This document shows, in pieces, positions 1-5,710 of a stretch of DNA of 8,401 nt. A program made the position numbers and the translations under genes. The notes beneath the pieces were generated by a model. The model was given only the letters and a program-made list of their open reading frames with translations. It made no database searches and was not told the DNA's origin. Every line of letters begins with the position of its first letter. Within the stretch, counting starts at the first letter, position 1. Source of the DNA: an uncultured Isosphaeraceae bacterium (GTDB taxonomy: Bacteria; Planctomycetota; Planctomycetia; Isosphaerales; Isosphaeraceae); NCBI GenBank assembly GCA_937907405.1, contig CALCIC010000681.1:1-8401 (forward strand), given 5' to 3'.

Positions 1-22
1 GACAGCCCCTCCCGGCGCCCTG

Positions 23-63
23 AGCCGATCGCCGGAAACTTTTCAGAAGAACCCAGATCGGCT
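23..63. repeat. 8-bp inverted repeat at the 3' end of ruvC
   Basis: AGCCGATC at 23-30 and its exact reverse complement GATCGGCT at 56-63 are separated by 25 nt. The second arm reaches into the ruvC stop codon. It could form a loose hairpin at the end of the ruvC transcript. No T-run follows on the minus strand and the loop is long, so I do not call it an intrinsic terminator. The other bases of 1-62 show nothing else I can support. Confidence 0.3.
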
Positions 64-647
64 TACAGGCCCTTGAGGCCCCTCAGGCTGCGGCCGACCT
101 GGTAGTGGCAGAGGGCCAGGGCGCAGGCGTCGGCGACGTCGTGGGGCTCGGGGATCTCCGAAAGGCGGAGCTCGGTCTGGATGGCGCGCTGCATCTGCTC
201 CTTGGGCGCCTTGCCGCTGCCGGTGAGCGTCTTCTTGACCCGGGCCGCGGCGTAGCCGAAGACCGGAATCCCCCGGTTGGCGGCGGCCAGCACGATCACC
301 CCCCGGGCGTGCGACATCAGGATCGCCGTCCGGGGGAACTTGATGTGGCTGTGGACCTGTTCGAGGGCCAACGCCCCGGGGGGGTAGGCGGCCAGCAGCT
401 CCTGGAGGTTCCGATAGATGTAATCCAGCCGCTGGCCCAACGCCCGGCATCCCGAGCCGGGCCGGATCACGCCGGCTTCCACGACCGTCGGCCCCCTGGG
501 GCCGGGGTCGACCACCGCGTAGCCGGTCACGTTGAGCCCGGGGTCGATGCCGACGACCCGGTCCCAGACCGGCGAACCGCCGCCGTCGACCGGGGAGGGC
601 AGGTCGAACTCCAGATCCAGGTCGGACTCGCACGATCCTCGGGCCAT
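63..647 (-). CDS. ruvC: RuvC, Holliday junction resolvase (crossover junction endodeoxyribonuclease)
   Basis: This 194-residue protein is the nuclease that cuts four-way DNA junctions symmetrically during recombinational repair, normally with the RuvAB branch-migration motor. The RNase H-like core is clear: VVGIDPGLNVTGYAVV with catalytic Asp35, ALEQVH with Glu96, and HDVADACALALCH with Asp170 and Asp173. These give the full D-E-D-D set. The segment VKKTLTGSGKAPKEQMQ (about 137-153) matches the conserved substrate-binding stretch of the family. About 30 acidic, low-complexity residues precede the first strand, so the protein is longer than the usual 160-175 residues. I keep the ATG at 647 because AGAAGGGA lies about 8 nt upstream and no better internal start is visible. 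The gene follows cysS by 31 nt and probably shares its transcript. ruvA and ruvB are not in the window. The family assignment is firm; the role is from family knowledge. Confidence 0.95.
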   Translation of the reverse strand: MARGSCESDLDLEFDLPSPVDGGGSPVWDRVVGIDPGLNVTGYAVVDPGPRGPTVVEAGVIRPGSGCRALGQRLDYIYRNLQELLAAYPPGALALEQVHSHIKFPRTAILMSHARGVIVLAAANRGIPVFGYAAARVKKTLTGSGKAPKEQMQRAIQTELRLSEIPEPHDVADACALALCHYQVGRSLRGLKGL

Positions 648-678
648 GATCGGGGTCCCTTCTTAAACAGAAAGCGTG

Positions 679-2157
679 TCAATGCTTCGGTTCGATCCGC
701 CACCGCGTCCCTTGCGCTCCGTCCTCGAGGACCACGCCCAGGCCGGTCAGGCGGTTGCGGACCTCGTCGGCCATCGCGAAGTTCTTCTCCTTGCGGAGCC
801 GGGCGCGAAGCTCGATCAGCAGTTCGAGGAGGTCGCCGGTGAGCGCGTCGCCGCCGACCTCGGGCTTCGCCGGGGGCTTCTGGAACAGGCCCAGAAGCTG
901 GCTCAACTCCTTGAGGACCACCATTCCGGAACGGTAGTCGGCCAGGTCGGCCGGGGACGAAGCGGCGGTCAGGGCCGCCGCCGTCCGGTTGAGCGCGTGG
1001 ACCACCTCGAACAACTCGCCGAGCGCTCCGCCGGTGTTGAAGTCGTCGTCCATGGCGTCAAGGAACCTGGTCCGATGCTCGGCGATCTCGCGCAACGCCG
1101 GCGCGTCGCCGGCTTTCCAGTCGGCGCGGGTCCTGGGGGCGTCGAGTTGGTGGAACGGCTCGTTGCCGAGTTCCTCGAACCGCTCGAACGCCCGGTGGAA
1201 CGTCTGCAAGCCGCGGTCGATCTCGGCCAGCCGGGTCGGCCCGTAGTCGATCGGCCGGCGGTAGTGGCTGGAAAGCATCAGGACGCGGATCGTGTCGGGG
1301 GAGTAGTCGCGGAGCAGGTCGCTCATCAGGACGATGGTGCCGGGGTCCGATTTGGAGATCTTCCGGCCGTCCTTGGTCAGCAAACCGTTGTGCATCCAGT
1401 ACGAGGCGAACGGGACCCCCGTGTACGACTCGGACTGGACCAGCTCGTTCTCATGGTGCGGGAAAACCAGGTCGAGGCCGCCGCCGTGGATGTCGAAATG
1501 AGCGCCCAGGAGCTTGAGACTCATGGCCGAGCACTCGATGTGCCACCCCGGCCGACCGGGCCCCCAGGGGCTGTCCCAGGACGGCTCGTCGGGCTTGGAC
1601 CGCTTCCAGAGCGCGAAGTCGCCGGGGTTTCGCTTCAGGGTCGTGGGCTCGATCCGGGCGCCGACCATCAGGTCGTCGGGATCGCGATGGCTGAGCTTGC
1701 CGTAGGACTCGGCCTTGTTGACGTCGAAATAGACGTCGCCGCCGGACTCATAGGCGAACTCTTTCTCAATCAGCCCCTCGGTGATGGCGATGATCTCGCC
1801 GATGTGCTCGGTGGCGCGAGGCATGTGGTCGATGCCGTCGACGCTCAGCGCCGCCAGGCAGTCGAGGGAGTCGGCGGTCACCTGCTCGGCCAGCTCCTTG
1901 ACCGTCGTGCCGTCCTTCTGGGCCTGGACGATCAGCTTGTCGTCGACGTCGGTGATGTTGACCACCCACGAGACCTGATAGCCGAGGTAAGTCAGATAGC
2001 GCTTGATCGTGTCGAAGATCACCGGACCGACCATGTGGCCGATATGGCTCTTCGAATAGACGGTCGGCCCGCAGACGTACATGCCCACGCGCCCGGGGGC
2101 GACGGTCTGGAACGGCTCCTTGGTCTGGCTGAGCGTGTTGTAAACTCGAAGCGCCAT
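679..2157 (-). CDS. cysS: Cysteinyl-tRNA synthetase
   Basis: This 492-residue class I aminoacyl-tRNA synthetase charges tRNA-Cys with cysteine in the cytoplasm, using ATP. The HIGH motif is intact at 38-41 (SHIGHM) and the KMSKS loop reads KISKS at 266-270. The active-site zinc ligands that let the family select cysteine are all present: Cys29 (YVCGPTVY), Cys209 (WHIECS), His234 and Glu238 (FPHHENE). Their numbering is very close to that of the E. coli enzyme. The N-terminus MALRVYNTLSQTKEPF is the usual family start, which supports the ATG at 2157 although only a weak AAGAGAA lies upstream. The C-terminal helical anticodon-binding region (about 340-492) is complete, ending in a typical small alpha-helical domain (KNFAMADEVRNRLTGLGVVLEDG). 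It lies between ispF and ruvC with short gaps, consistent with one operon. Confidence 0.98.
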   Translation of the reverse strand: MALRVYNTLSQTKEPFQTVAPGRVGMYVCGPTVYSKSHIGHMVGPVIFDTIKRYLTYLGYQVSWVVNITDVDDKLIVQAQKDGTTVKELAEQVTADSLDCLAALSVDGIDHMPRATEHIGEIIAITEGLIEKEFAYESGGDVYFDVNKAESYGKLSHRDPDDLMVGARIEPTTLKRNPGDFALWKRSKPDEPSWDSPWGPGRPGWHIECSAMSLKLLGAHFDIHGGGLDLVFPHHENELVQSESYTGVPFASYWMHNGLLTKDGRKISKSDPGTIVLMSDLLRDYSPDTIRVLMLSSHYRRPIDYGPTRLAEIDRGLQTFHRAFERFEELGNEPFHQLDAPRTRADWKAGDAPALREIAEHRTRFLDAMDDDFNTGGALGELFEVVHALNRTAAALTAASSPADLADYRSGMVVLKELSQLLGLFQKPPAKPEVGGDALTGDLLELLIELRARLRKEKNFAMADEVRNRLTGLGVVLEDGAQGTRWRIEPKH

Positions 2158-2226
2158 GGGTTTTGCGTTCTCTTGCTTGCAGGAGGGGGATCATTGAAAA
2201 CGAGTCGCCGCCGCGCCCCGGGCCGG

Positions 2227-2712
2227 TCAGCCGGCTTGAGGACGGGGCTCGAGCAAGACGACGGCGTGACAGGCGATCGCCTCGCCCCGGCCGACCGGGC
2301 CGACGTGCTCGCCGGTCTTGGCCTTCACGTTCACCGCCGATTCCGAGAGCCCCAGCAGCCGCGCGAGGTTGGCCCGGATCGTCGCCTTGTGGGGACCGAG
2401 CTTGGGCGCCTGGGCGTGCACGATCACGTCGCAGTTGACCGGCTTCCAACCCTCGCGGGCGACCCGGTCGACCACCTCGGCCAAAAGCCGGGCGCTGTCC
2501 AGGCCGCGCCACTTGGGGTCGTCGTCGGGATAGTGCTCGCCGATGTCCCCCAGGGACGAAGCGCCCAGCAGGGCGTCGGCTACCGCGTGGCAGACGACGT
2601 CGGCGTCGGAATGCCCCGCCAACCCCCTGGGATGCTCGATCCGCAGGCCGCCGAGGATCAAAGGCCGGTCTTCCACCAGCCGATGCGTGTCATGACCGAT
2701 TCCCACGCGCAT
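2227..2712 (-). CDS. ispF: 2-C-methyl-D-erythritol 2,4-cyclodiphosphate synthase (IspF)
   Basis: IspF catalyses the ring-closing step of the non-mevalonate (MEP) isoprenoid pathway: CDP-methylerythritol 2-phosphate to the cyclic diphosphate, with loss of CMP. From the ATG at 2712 it is 161 residues, the normal family length, and starts MRVGIGHDTHRL. The zinc ligands Asp8, His10 and His42 fall at exactly the family positions. GHSDADVVCHAVADALLGA (33-51) is the hallmark motif. VNVKAKTGEHVG near the C-terminus is the nucleotide-binding segment. An in-frame ATG at 2748 would add 12 residues (MNSPSTTLECCP) with no family counterpart and no better ribosome binding site; I prefer the shorter form but cannot exclude the longer. 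It is the first gene of the probable ispF-cysS-ruvC operon, 69 nt before cysS. IspF and CysS are neighbours in various bacteria; the partner ispD is not in the window. Confidence 0.96.
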   Translation of the reverse strand: MRVGIGHDTHRLVEDRPLILGGLRIEHPRGLAGHSDADVVCHAVADALLGASSLGDIGEHYPDDDPKWRGLDSARLLAEVVDRVAREGWKPVNCDVIVHAQAPKLGPHKATIRANLARLLGLSESAVNVKAKTGEHVGPVGRGEAIACHAVVLLEPRPQAG

Positions 2713-2769
2713 TGGGCAACATTCCAGGGTCGTCGACGGAGAATTCATCCCGACCGCTCAGAGGAAGGC

Positions 2770-2790
2770 GGACGCCCCGCCGAGGCGTCC
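2770..2790. repeat. 7-bp inverted repeat in the ispF leader
   Basis: GGACGCC (2770-2776) and GGCGTCC (2784-2790) are exact reverse complements separated by 7 nt. On the minus strand this would be a GC-rich hairpin in the ispF mRNA leader, about 58 nt before the preferred start. No T-run follows on either strand, so it is not a canonical terminator. A role in ispF mRNA structure or as a protein-binding site is possible but unproven. Confidence 0.3.
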
Positions 2791-2921
2791 ATCACGCACA
2801 AAATCGTAACCGGTGCGCGATGCGCTGCCTATCCCAAGCCGTTTCCCGCGCCCCATTGCCAATTCTCGCACCGCGCCTCGAAAAATGGGAAGAAAAGTTT
2901 CAACTCTTCGCCCCCCAGCCA

Positions 2922-2933
2922 TTCTTGCAAGAA
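2922..2933. promoter_or_regulatory. Perfect 12-bp palindrome, possible operator
   Basis: TTCTTGCAAGAA is a perfect palindrome in the A-tract-rich block between ispF and csrA. A two-fold symmetric site of this size suits a dimeric DNA-binding regulator. It lies about 75 nt upstream of the candidate csrA -35 box and about 210 nt upstream of ispF. I cannot name a regulator from the sequence, and a palindrome of this size can occur by chance. Confidence 0.25.
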
Positions 2934-3007
2934 CCCATGGAACCTCGAACCAAAAAATTCAACCTGTTGCCAGACAACCCATTGCGTAAAAACAAAAAAG
3001 ATTCAAG

Positions 3008-3037
3008 TTGGCGACGGCACGAGTCGTGCATTATCCT
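3008..3037 (+). promoter_or_regulatory. Candidate csrA promoter with A-tract UP element
   Basis: TTGGCG (3008-3013) and TATCCT (3032-3037) each match four of six positions of the housekeeping -35 and -10 consensus, with an 18-nt spacer. Directly upstream, A-runs at 2988-2999 sit where an UP element would contact the polymerase alpha subunit. Transcription would begin near 3044, leaving a leader of about 120 nt before csrA. A perfect inverted repeat (3017-3029) fills most of the spacer. Planctomycete promoters are poorly defined by consensus, so this is a proposal. Confidence 0.35.
3017..3029. repeat. Inverted repeat in the promoter spacer
   Basis: GCACGAGTCGTGC has 6-bp perfect arms (GCACGA and TCGTGC) around a single central G. 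It lies between the candidate -35 and -10 boxes of csrA, where a bound repressor or MerR-type activator would control polymerase directly. The symmetry is certain; the regulatory role is inference. Confidence 0.35.
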
Positions 3038-3076
3038 CGGGATGTCGTTTGCGACCCTGTTCAGGGGATCGAGGCG

Positions 3077-3094
3077 CCGGGCTGGAGGGCCTGG
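3077..3094 (+). promoter_or_regulatory. Leader hairpin with GGA in its loop, candidate CsrA binding site
   Basis: CCGGGC (3077-3082) can pair with GCCTGG (3089-3094) through five Watson-Crick pairs and one G-U pair, leaving a six-base loop TGGAGG. CsrA proteins are known to prefer a GGA exposed in a short hairpin loop. Further GGA triplets lie at 3040-3042, 3066-3068 and 3093-3095, and twice in the ribosome binding site (3155-3157, 3158-3160). This arrangement would allow CsrA dimers to bridge the leader and block their own translation. The binding is inferred, not shown. Confidence 0.4.
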
Positions 3095-3152
3095 ATCGAC
3101 CCTGGCGACGGCCGCTCACAAATCACGAGCAAGACGCCGCAGCACCCGATGC

Positions 3153-3160
3153 AAGGAGGA
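3153..3160 (+). promoter_or_regulatory. Strong csrA ribosome binding site
   Basis: AAGGAGGA ends 6 nt before the ATG at 3167, close to a perfect Shine-Dalgarno match. It fixes the csrA start and excludes the in-frame upstream TTG at 3008. It contains two overlapping GGA triplets, so bound CsrA could cover it. Confidence 0.85.
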
Positions 3161-3166
3161 TTACCC

Positions 3167-3358
3167 ATGTTGGTTCTCAGCCGCAAGGTCAACGAAAAGA
3201 TCGTGATCGATGGTGGAATCGTGCTGACCGTGGTCAAGATCGAGGGGGGTCAGGTCCGCCTGGGCGTCGAAGCCCCCAGCCACGTGAAGATCTTCCGCGA
3301 GGAGATCGCCGCCAAGATGCACGAAGACCGCCGCGCGGGCGCCCTGGTCGGCGTCTGA
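3167..3358 (+). CDS. csrA: CsrA/RsmA-family RNA-binding translational regulator
   Basis: CsrA is a small dimeric protein that binds GGA motifs in mRNA leaders and changes translation or mRNA stability of metabolic, motility and surface genes. The product is 63 residues, normal for the family, and starts MLVLSRKVNEKIVI. The RNA-contacting residues Leu4, Arg6 and Arg44 are present, as is the core GGQVRLGVEAPSHVKIFREEI (27-47). The ATG at 3167 matches the universal family N-terminus and has a near-perfect ribosome binding site. It stands alone, divergent from ispF. No flagellar gene or the antagonist fliW, its partners in many other bacteria, is in the window, so its targets here are unknown. 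The leader carries several GGA triplets, one in a hairpin loop, which suggests self-control. The following gene begins 132 nt downstream and could be read through, since I see no clear terminator between them. Confidence 0.96.
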   Translation: MLVLSRKVNEKIVIDGGIVLTVVKIEGGQVRLGVEAPSHVKIFREEIAAKMHEDRRAGALVGV

Positions 3359-3407
3359 TAGAGAGATCGTCGGGGCCTCCAGGAAAAAAGAAGCGAATTG
3401 AGGGGGG

Positions 3408-3421
3408 TCGCGGAATCGCGA
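3408..3421. repeat. 5-bp inverted repeat between csrA and the aldo/keto reductase gene
   Basis: TCGCG (3408-3412) and CGCGA (3417-3421) flank GAAT. The stem is short and no T-run follows, so it is a weak hairpin or a small symmetric binding site about 70 nt before the reductase start. I found no convincing promoter in 3359-3490. Confidence 0.2.
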
Positions 3422-3490
3422 TTGAAGTTGTACATTGCTCTGGTTCGTCTCCGGTGGGGGGACGCGGATTGAAACGGGGGAGATCCAGCA

Positions 3491-4741
3491 ATGTCCGATT
3501 GTCGGGAATTCGACGAAAACAACGGTTCCGCCGTCGGCCGCCGCGCGTTCCTGGGGACCGGAGCCGGGGCCGTGACGGCCGCCGCGATGCTCGGCCAAGG
3601 GGAATCCACCCCGGCGCAGGAGCCGCCGGCCGCCGACGCCAAACCGTCCTCCGGGCTGATCCCCAAGCGGATGCTGGGGAAGACGGGGGTCGAGGTGTCG
3701 ATGCTCAACCTCGGCACCTGGAAGAGCGTCGGGCTCGACCGCATCCTCCGGCTCGCCTGGTCGCGGGGGCTCCGGTACGTCGACACGGCGGCGAGCTACG
3801 GCTCTGAGCCGGCCATCGGCCGCTGGATGAAGGCCGACCCGAAGATCCGCAAGGACCTGTTCCTGGTCACCAAGGCGCATCCTCACACCCCCAGAGACCT
3901 GATCGCCGAGCTCGACAAGCGCCTGGAGCAGCTTCAGACCGACTACGTCGACCTGATCTTCATCCACGCGATGGGGGACGGCGACATCAACAAAGAGATC
4001 GACTGGCCCATGAGCCGGGAGTTCAAGGAGACGGCCGAGGCCATCCGCAAGTCGGGCAAGGCCAAGTTCGTCGGCTTCTCCTGCCACCACCCCCGCCAGG
4101 CGGAGATCCTCCAGAACGCCGTCAAGGGGGGGTTCGTCGACGCCATCATGGTCCGCAACGACAGTTGGGCCGACCATGACGCTCCGTTCAACAAGGCCCT
4201 CGACGCCTGCCACAAGGCGGGAGTCGGCCTGATCTCGATGAAGCAGATCGCCGGCAACGTCAAGATCGACGACATCGCCGCGCGGCTTCCCGAGCTGAAG
4301 GAGAAGGGTCTGACCCCCTATCAGGGTCTGTTGCACGCGATCTGGACCGACGAGCGGTTCTCGTCGGTCTGCGTCTCGATGCGGAACACCGACCAGGTCC
4401 GCGAGAACATCGACGCCGCCAATCGGTTCAAGCCGATGACGACGGCGGAGCTCGGCCGCCTCCGCGCCGCCTGCCTCGCCGCCGGGCCGATCTTCTGCGC
4501 CGGCTGCGACGGCAGTTGCAGCCGAGCCGCCGGCACCGCGGCGGAACTCGGCACGTTGACCCGGCTGCTCACCTACCACGACCACCACGGCTACCGCGAG
4601 GAAGCCCGACGCCAGTACGCCGCCCTCGCCCCCGAGGCCCGCGACTGGACCGGTGCCGACCTCGAAGCCGCCCGCGAAGCCTGCCACAACAAGCTCGACT
4701 TCGCCGCCCTCCTGGACCGCGTCGACAAGACCCTCGCCTGA
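3491..4741 (+). CDS. Twin-arginine-signal aldo/keto reductase with cysteine-bearing C-terminal region
   Basis: This 416-residue protein is a predicted NAD(P)H-dependent oxidoreductase of the aldo/keto reductase superfamily; its substrate cannot be read from the sequence. The N-terminus has a twin-arginine motif (GRRAFLG, Arg17-Arg18) followed by an alanine/glycine-rich hydrophobic stretch (22-36), suggesting folded export by Tat. The (beta/alpha)8 barrel starts near 58. The catalytic tetrad is complete: Asp98 and Tyr103 (YVDTAASYG), Lys128 (LVTKAH), His159 (IFIHA). After the barrel, Cys336, Cys339 and Cys343 (CAGCDGSC) and Cys398 (ACHNKLDF) resemble a reduced version of the C-terminal 4Fe-4S region found in some relatives, where two CxxCxxxCP-like motifs are usual. 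One cluster could still form. The start is supported by GGGGGAG 8 nt upstream. A strong terminator follows, so it probably ends its transcript. Family call firm; iron-sulfur binding uncertain. Confidence 0.92.
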   Translation: MSDCREFDENNGSAVGRRAFLGTGAGAVTAAAMLGQGESTPAQEPPAADAKPSSGLIPKRMLGKTGVEVSMLNLGTWKSVGLDRILRLAWSRGLRYVDTAASYGSEPAIGRWMKADPKIRKDLFLVTKAHPHTPRDLIAELDKRLEQLQTDYVDLIFIHAMGDGDINKEIDWPMSREFKETAEAIRKSGKAKFVGFSCHHPRQAEILQNAVKGGFVDAIMVRNDSWADHDAPFNKALDACHKAGVGLISMKQIAGNVKIDDIAARLPELKEKGLTPYQGLLHAIWTDERFSSVCVSMRNTDQVRENIDAANRFKPMTTAELGRLRAACLAAGPIFCAGCDGSCSRAAGTAAELGTLTRLLTYHDHHGYREEARRQYAALAPEARDWTGADLEAAREACHNKLDFAALLDRVDKTLA

Positions 4742-4759
4742 CCCGTCCCGACTTCCACG

Positions 4760-4804
4760 AGCCGACGTCCTCCGCCTTGCGGGGGACGTCGGCTGGTCCG
4801 TTTT
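4760..4804 (+). terminator. Intrinsic terminator of the aldo/keto reductase gene
   Basis: AGCCGACGTCC (4760-4770) pairs exactly with GGACGTCGGCT (4784-4794). A T-G wobble and CCGC/GCGG extend the stem inward to 16 pairs, leaving a three-base CTT loop. Six bases later comes TTTT (4801-4804). The hairpin starts 19 nt after the reductase stop codon. The T-run touches the stop codon of the converging minus-strand gene. On the minus strand no T-run follows the hairpin, so it is likely one-directional, though the stem could also slow transcription from the other side. Confidence 0.8.
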
Positions 4805-5586
4805 CAATTCAGATCGAACGATTCGACCGGCGGCTTCCGCGCCGGAGTCCGGGCGGGCTTCCCGGTCGGGTGCTTCCCCTTGCTCTTGCTCTTGCCGTAG
4901 AACGCCTTGAACTCCGCGATGAACGGCTTCAGGGTCTGCGGGGTCGCGGCGCGGGAGTTGATCTGGGCGGCGGCCTTTTGCAGGATCACGGTCGGGGTCT
5001 GTTTCGATTCCTCGGCCGCCTCGCCGACCGCAAGCTTGGCGGCGACGTAGGCCCGCAATTTCTTGTCCCCCAGTCTCTCGAATTCCCTGAGGAGCCCCTC
5101 TCGATCGAGGGGGATCGCCGCCTTGCCCTTGAACTGCGCCTGCATTCGAGCGGCCTCGTCGAGCATCCTCCCCTGTTGCTCCAGGGTGCGAAGATCGCGG
5201 TCGAGGCCGTTAAGATACTGGTGATACCTCTGCAACGTGTTGAAGTCTTCTAACTGCTGAACGCTCCAATGGTATCGATTTTGAGGCCAGGTATGGACCA
5301 CGGCGTCCCCATCCTGGACTTGCTGAAGCACCCTCGACCGCTCGTCGCCGATCTGGATCCGCTTCCAGGCGATCTCGGCGCGCGCGCCGTGGGCCGACCT
5401 GATTTCCTCGAACTCCTCGAACGATTCCAGGGCGTACTTCAGCGATTGGGCCACGCCGGGGACGACCAGGTCGGCGTCGTCAATGGGCTCCGCCTTTTCG
5501 CCGTCGGCGACGGCCGTTCCCGAGAACCAGGCGATGAGGAAGCAACACAGCAGCGATCGGTGGGTAAGCGTTGGCGGCCTGCTCAT
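4804..5586 (-). CDS. Predicted exported helical protein of unknown function
   Basis: I do not recognise this 260-residue protein. It begins MSRPPTLTHR and then has a hydrophobic stretch (11-24) ending in AVA before Asp28, a typical signal peptidase I site, so export is likely. The mature part is strongly charged and mostly helical. A Gln/Leu/Arg-rich section (about 108-152) may form a coiled coil. The C-terminus is a low-complexity basic tail (about 230-252) rich in Lys, Arg, Pro and Ser, then ESFDLN. No catalytic motif or cysteine pair is seen in the mature part. The ATG at 5586 is chosen because GGGGAG lies 7 nt upstream and the signal peptide starts there; the longer frame to 5790 overlaps the kinase and adds residues without signal character. 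It follows the kinase by 124 nt, so it may be co-transcribed or have its own promoter; no clear terminator or promoter is visible in 5587-5710. Confidence 0.8.
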   Translation of the reverse strand: MSRPPTLTHRSLLCCFLIAWFSGTAVADGEKAEPIDDADLVVPGVAQSLKYALESFEEFEEIRSAHGARAEIAWKRIQIGDERSRVLQQVQDGDAVVHTWPQNRYHWSVQQLEDFNTLQRYHQYLNGLDRDLRTLEQQGRMLDEAARMQAQFKGKAAIPLDREGLLREFERLGDKKLRAYVAAKLAVGEAAEESKQTPTVILQKAAAQINSRAATPQTLKPFIAEFKAFYGKSKSKGKHPTGKPARTPARKPPVESFDLN

Positions 5587-5710
5587 GAATTCGCTCCCCG
5601 ACAAGCGGGCTGGGTCCGTTGCGGCGCGACCGCGCATGCGGCCTCCCACAAGGACTACGGAACCCCTGGACGCGCCCTTGGCGATTTTCCGAGGAGGGCT
5701 CGATCCCAGG

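Larger units (their letters stand above)
2713..3166. other. Divergent intergenic region between ispF and csrA
   Basis: About 450 nt between divergent genes with no convincing coding sequence. Open frames here lack family resemblance and are extensions of antisense frames. Base composition changes within it: roughly 2880-3010 has runs of A (2881-2885, 2893-2896, 2952-2957, 2988-2992, 2994-2999), unlike the GC-rich surroundings. The right half carries a candidate csrA promoter, two palindromes and a leader hairpin, listed separately. On the ispF side I could not find a convincing promoter box. The region must hold start signals for both transcripts unless one is driven from further away. Confidence 0.7.

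Noticed and set aside
105..842. Plus-strand open frame opposite ruvC
   Set aside because: ruvC on the minus strand has all catalytic residues; the antisense frame is compositionally biased and motif-free.
2713..2748. Twelve-residue N-terminal extension of IspF
   Set aside because: IspF proteins begin directly before the GxDxH-type metal motif, as from 2712; the extension has no counterpart and no better ribosome binding site. Not fully excluded.
3008..3166. N-terminal extension of csrA from an upstream TTG
   Set aside because: CsrA proteins begin MLxLxR, exactly as at 3167, and a near-perfect ribosome binding site precedes that ATG. The upstream segment is better read as promoter and leader.
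3359..3490. Terminator or promoter between csrA and the aldo/keto reductase
   Set aside because: The only hairpin has a 5-bp stem without a T-run, and no pair of promoter boxes at proper spacing was found.
676..3807. Very long plus-strand open frame of over 1000 codons
   Set aside because: It runs antisense through cysS and ispF and across csrA in another frame. Its protein is low-complexity Arg/Gly/Asp/Val-rich without any family motif. Long antisense frames are usual in GC-rich genes.
3161..4807. Minus-strand open frame of 548 codons opposite the aldo/keto reductase
   Set aside because: The plus strand encodes a complete enzyme with signal, catalytic tetrad and ribosome binding site; the antisense product is a repetitive Gly/Ala/Val/Asp sequence typical of a shadow frame.
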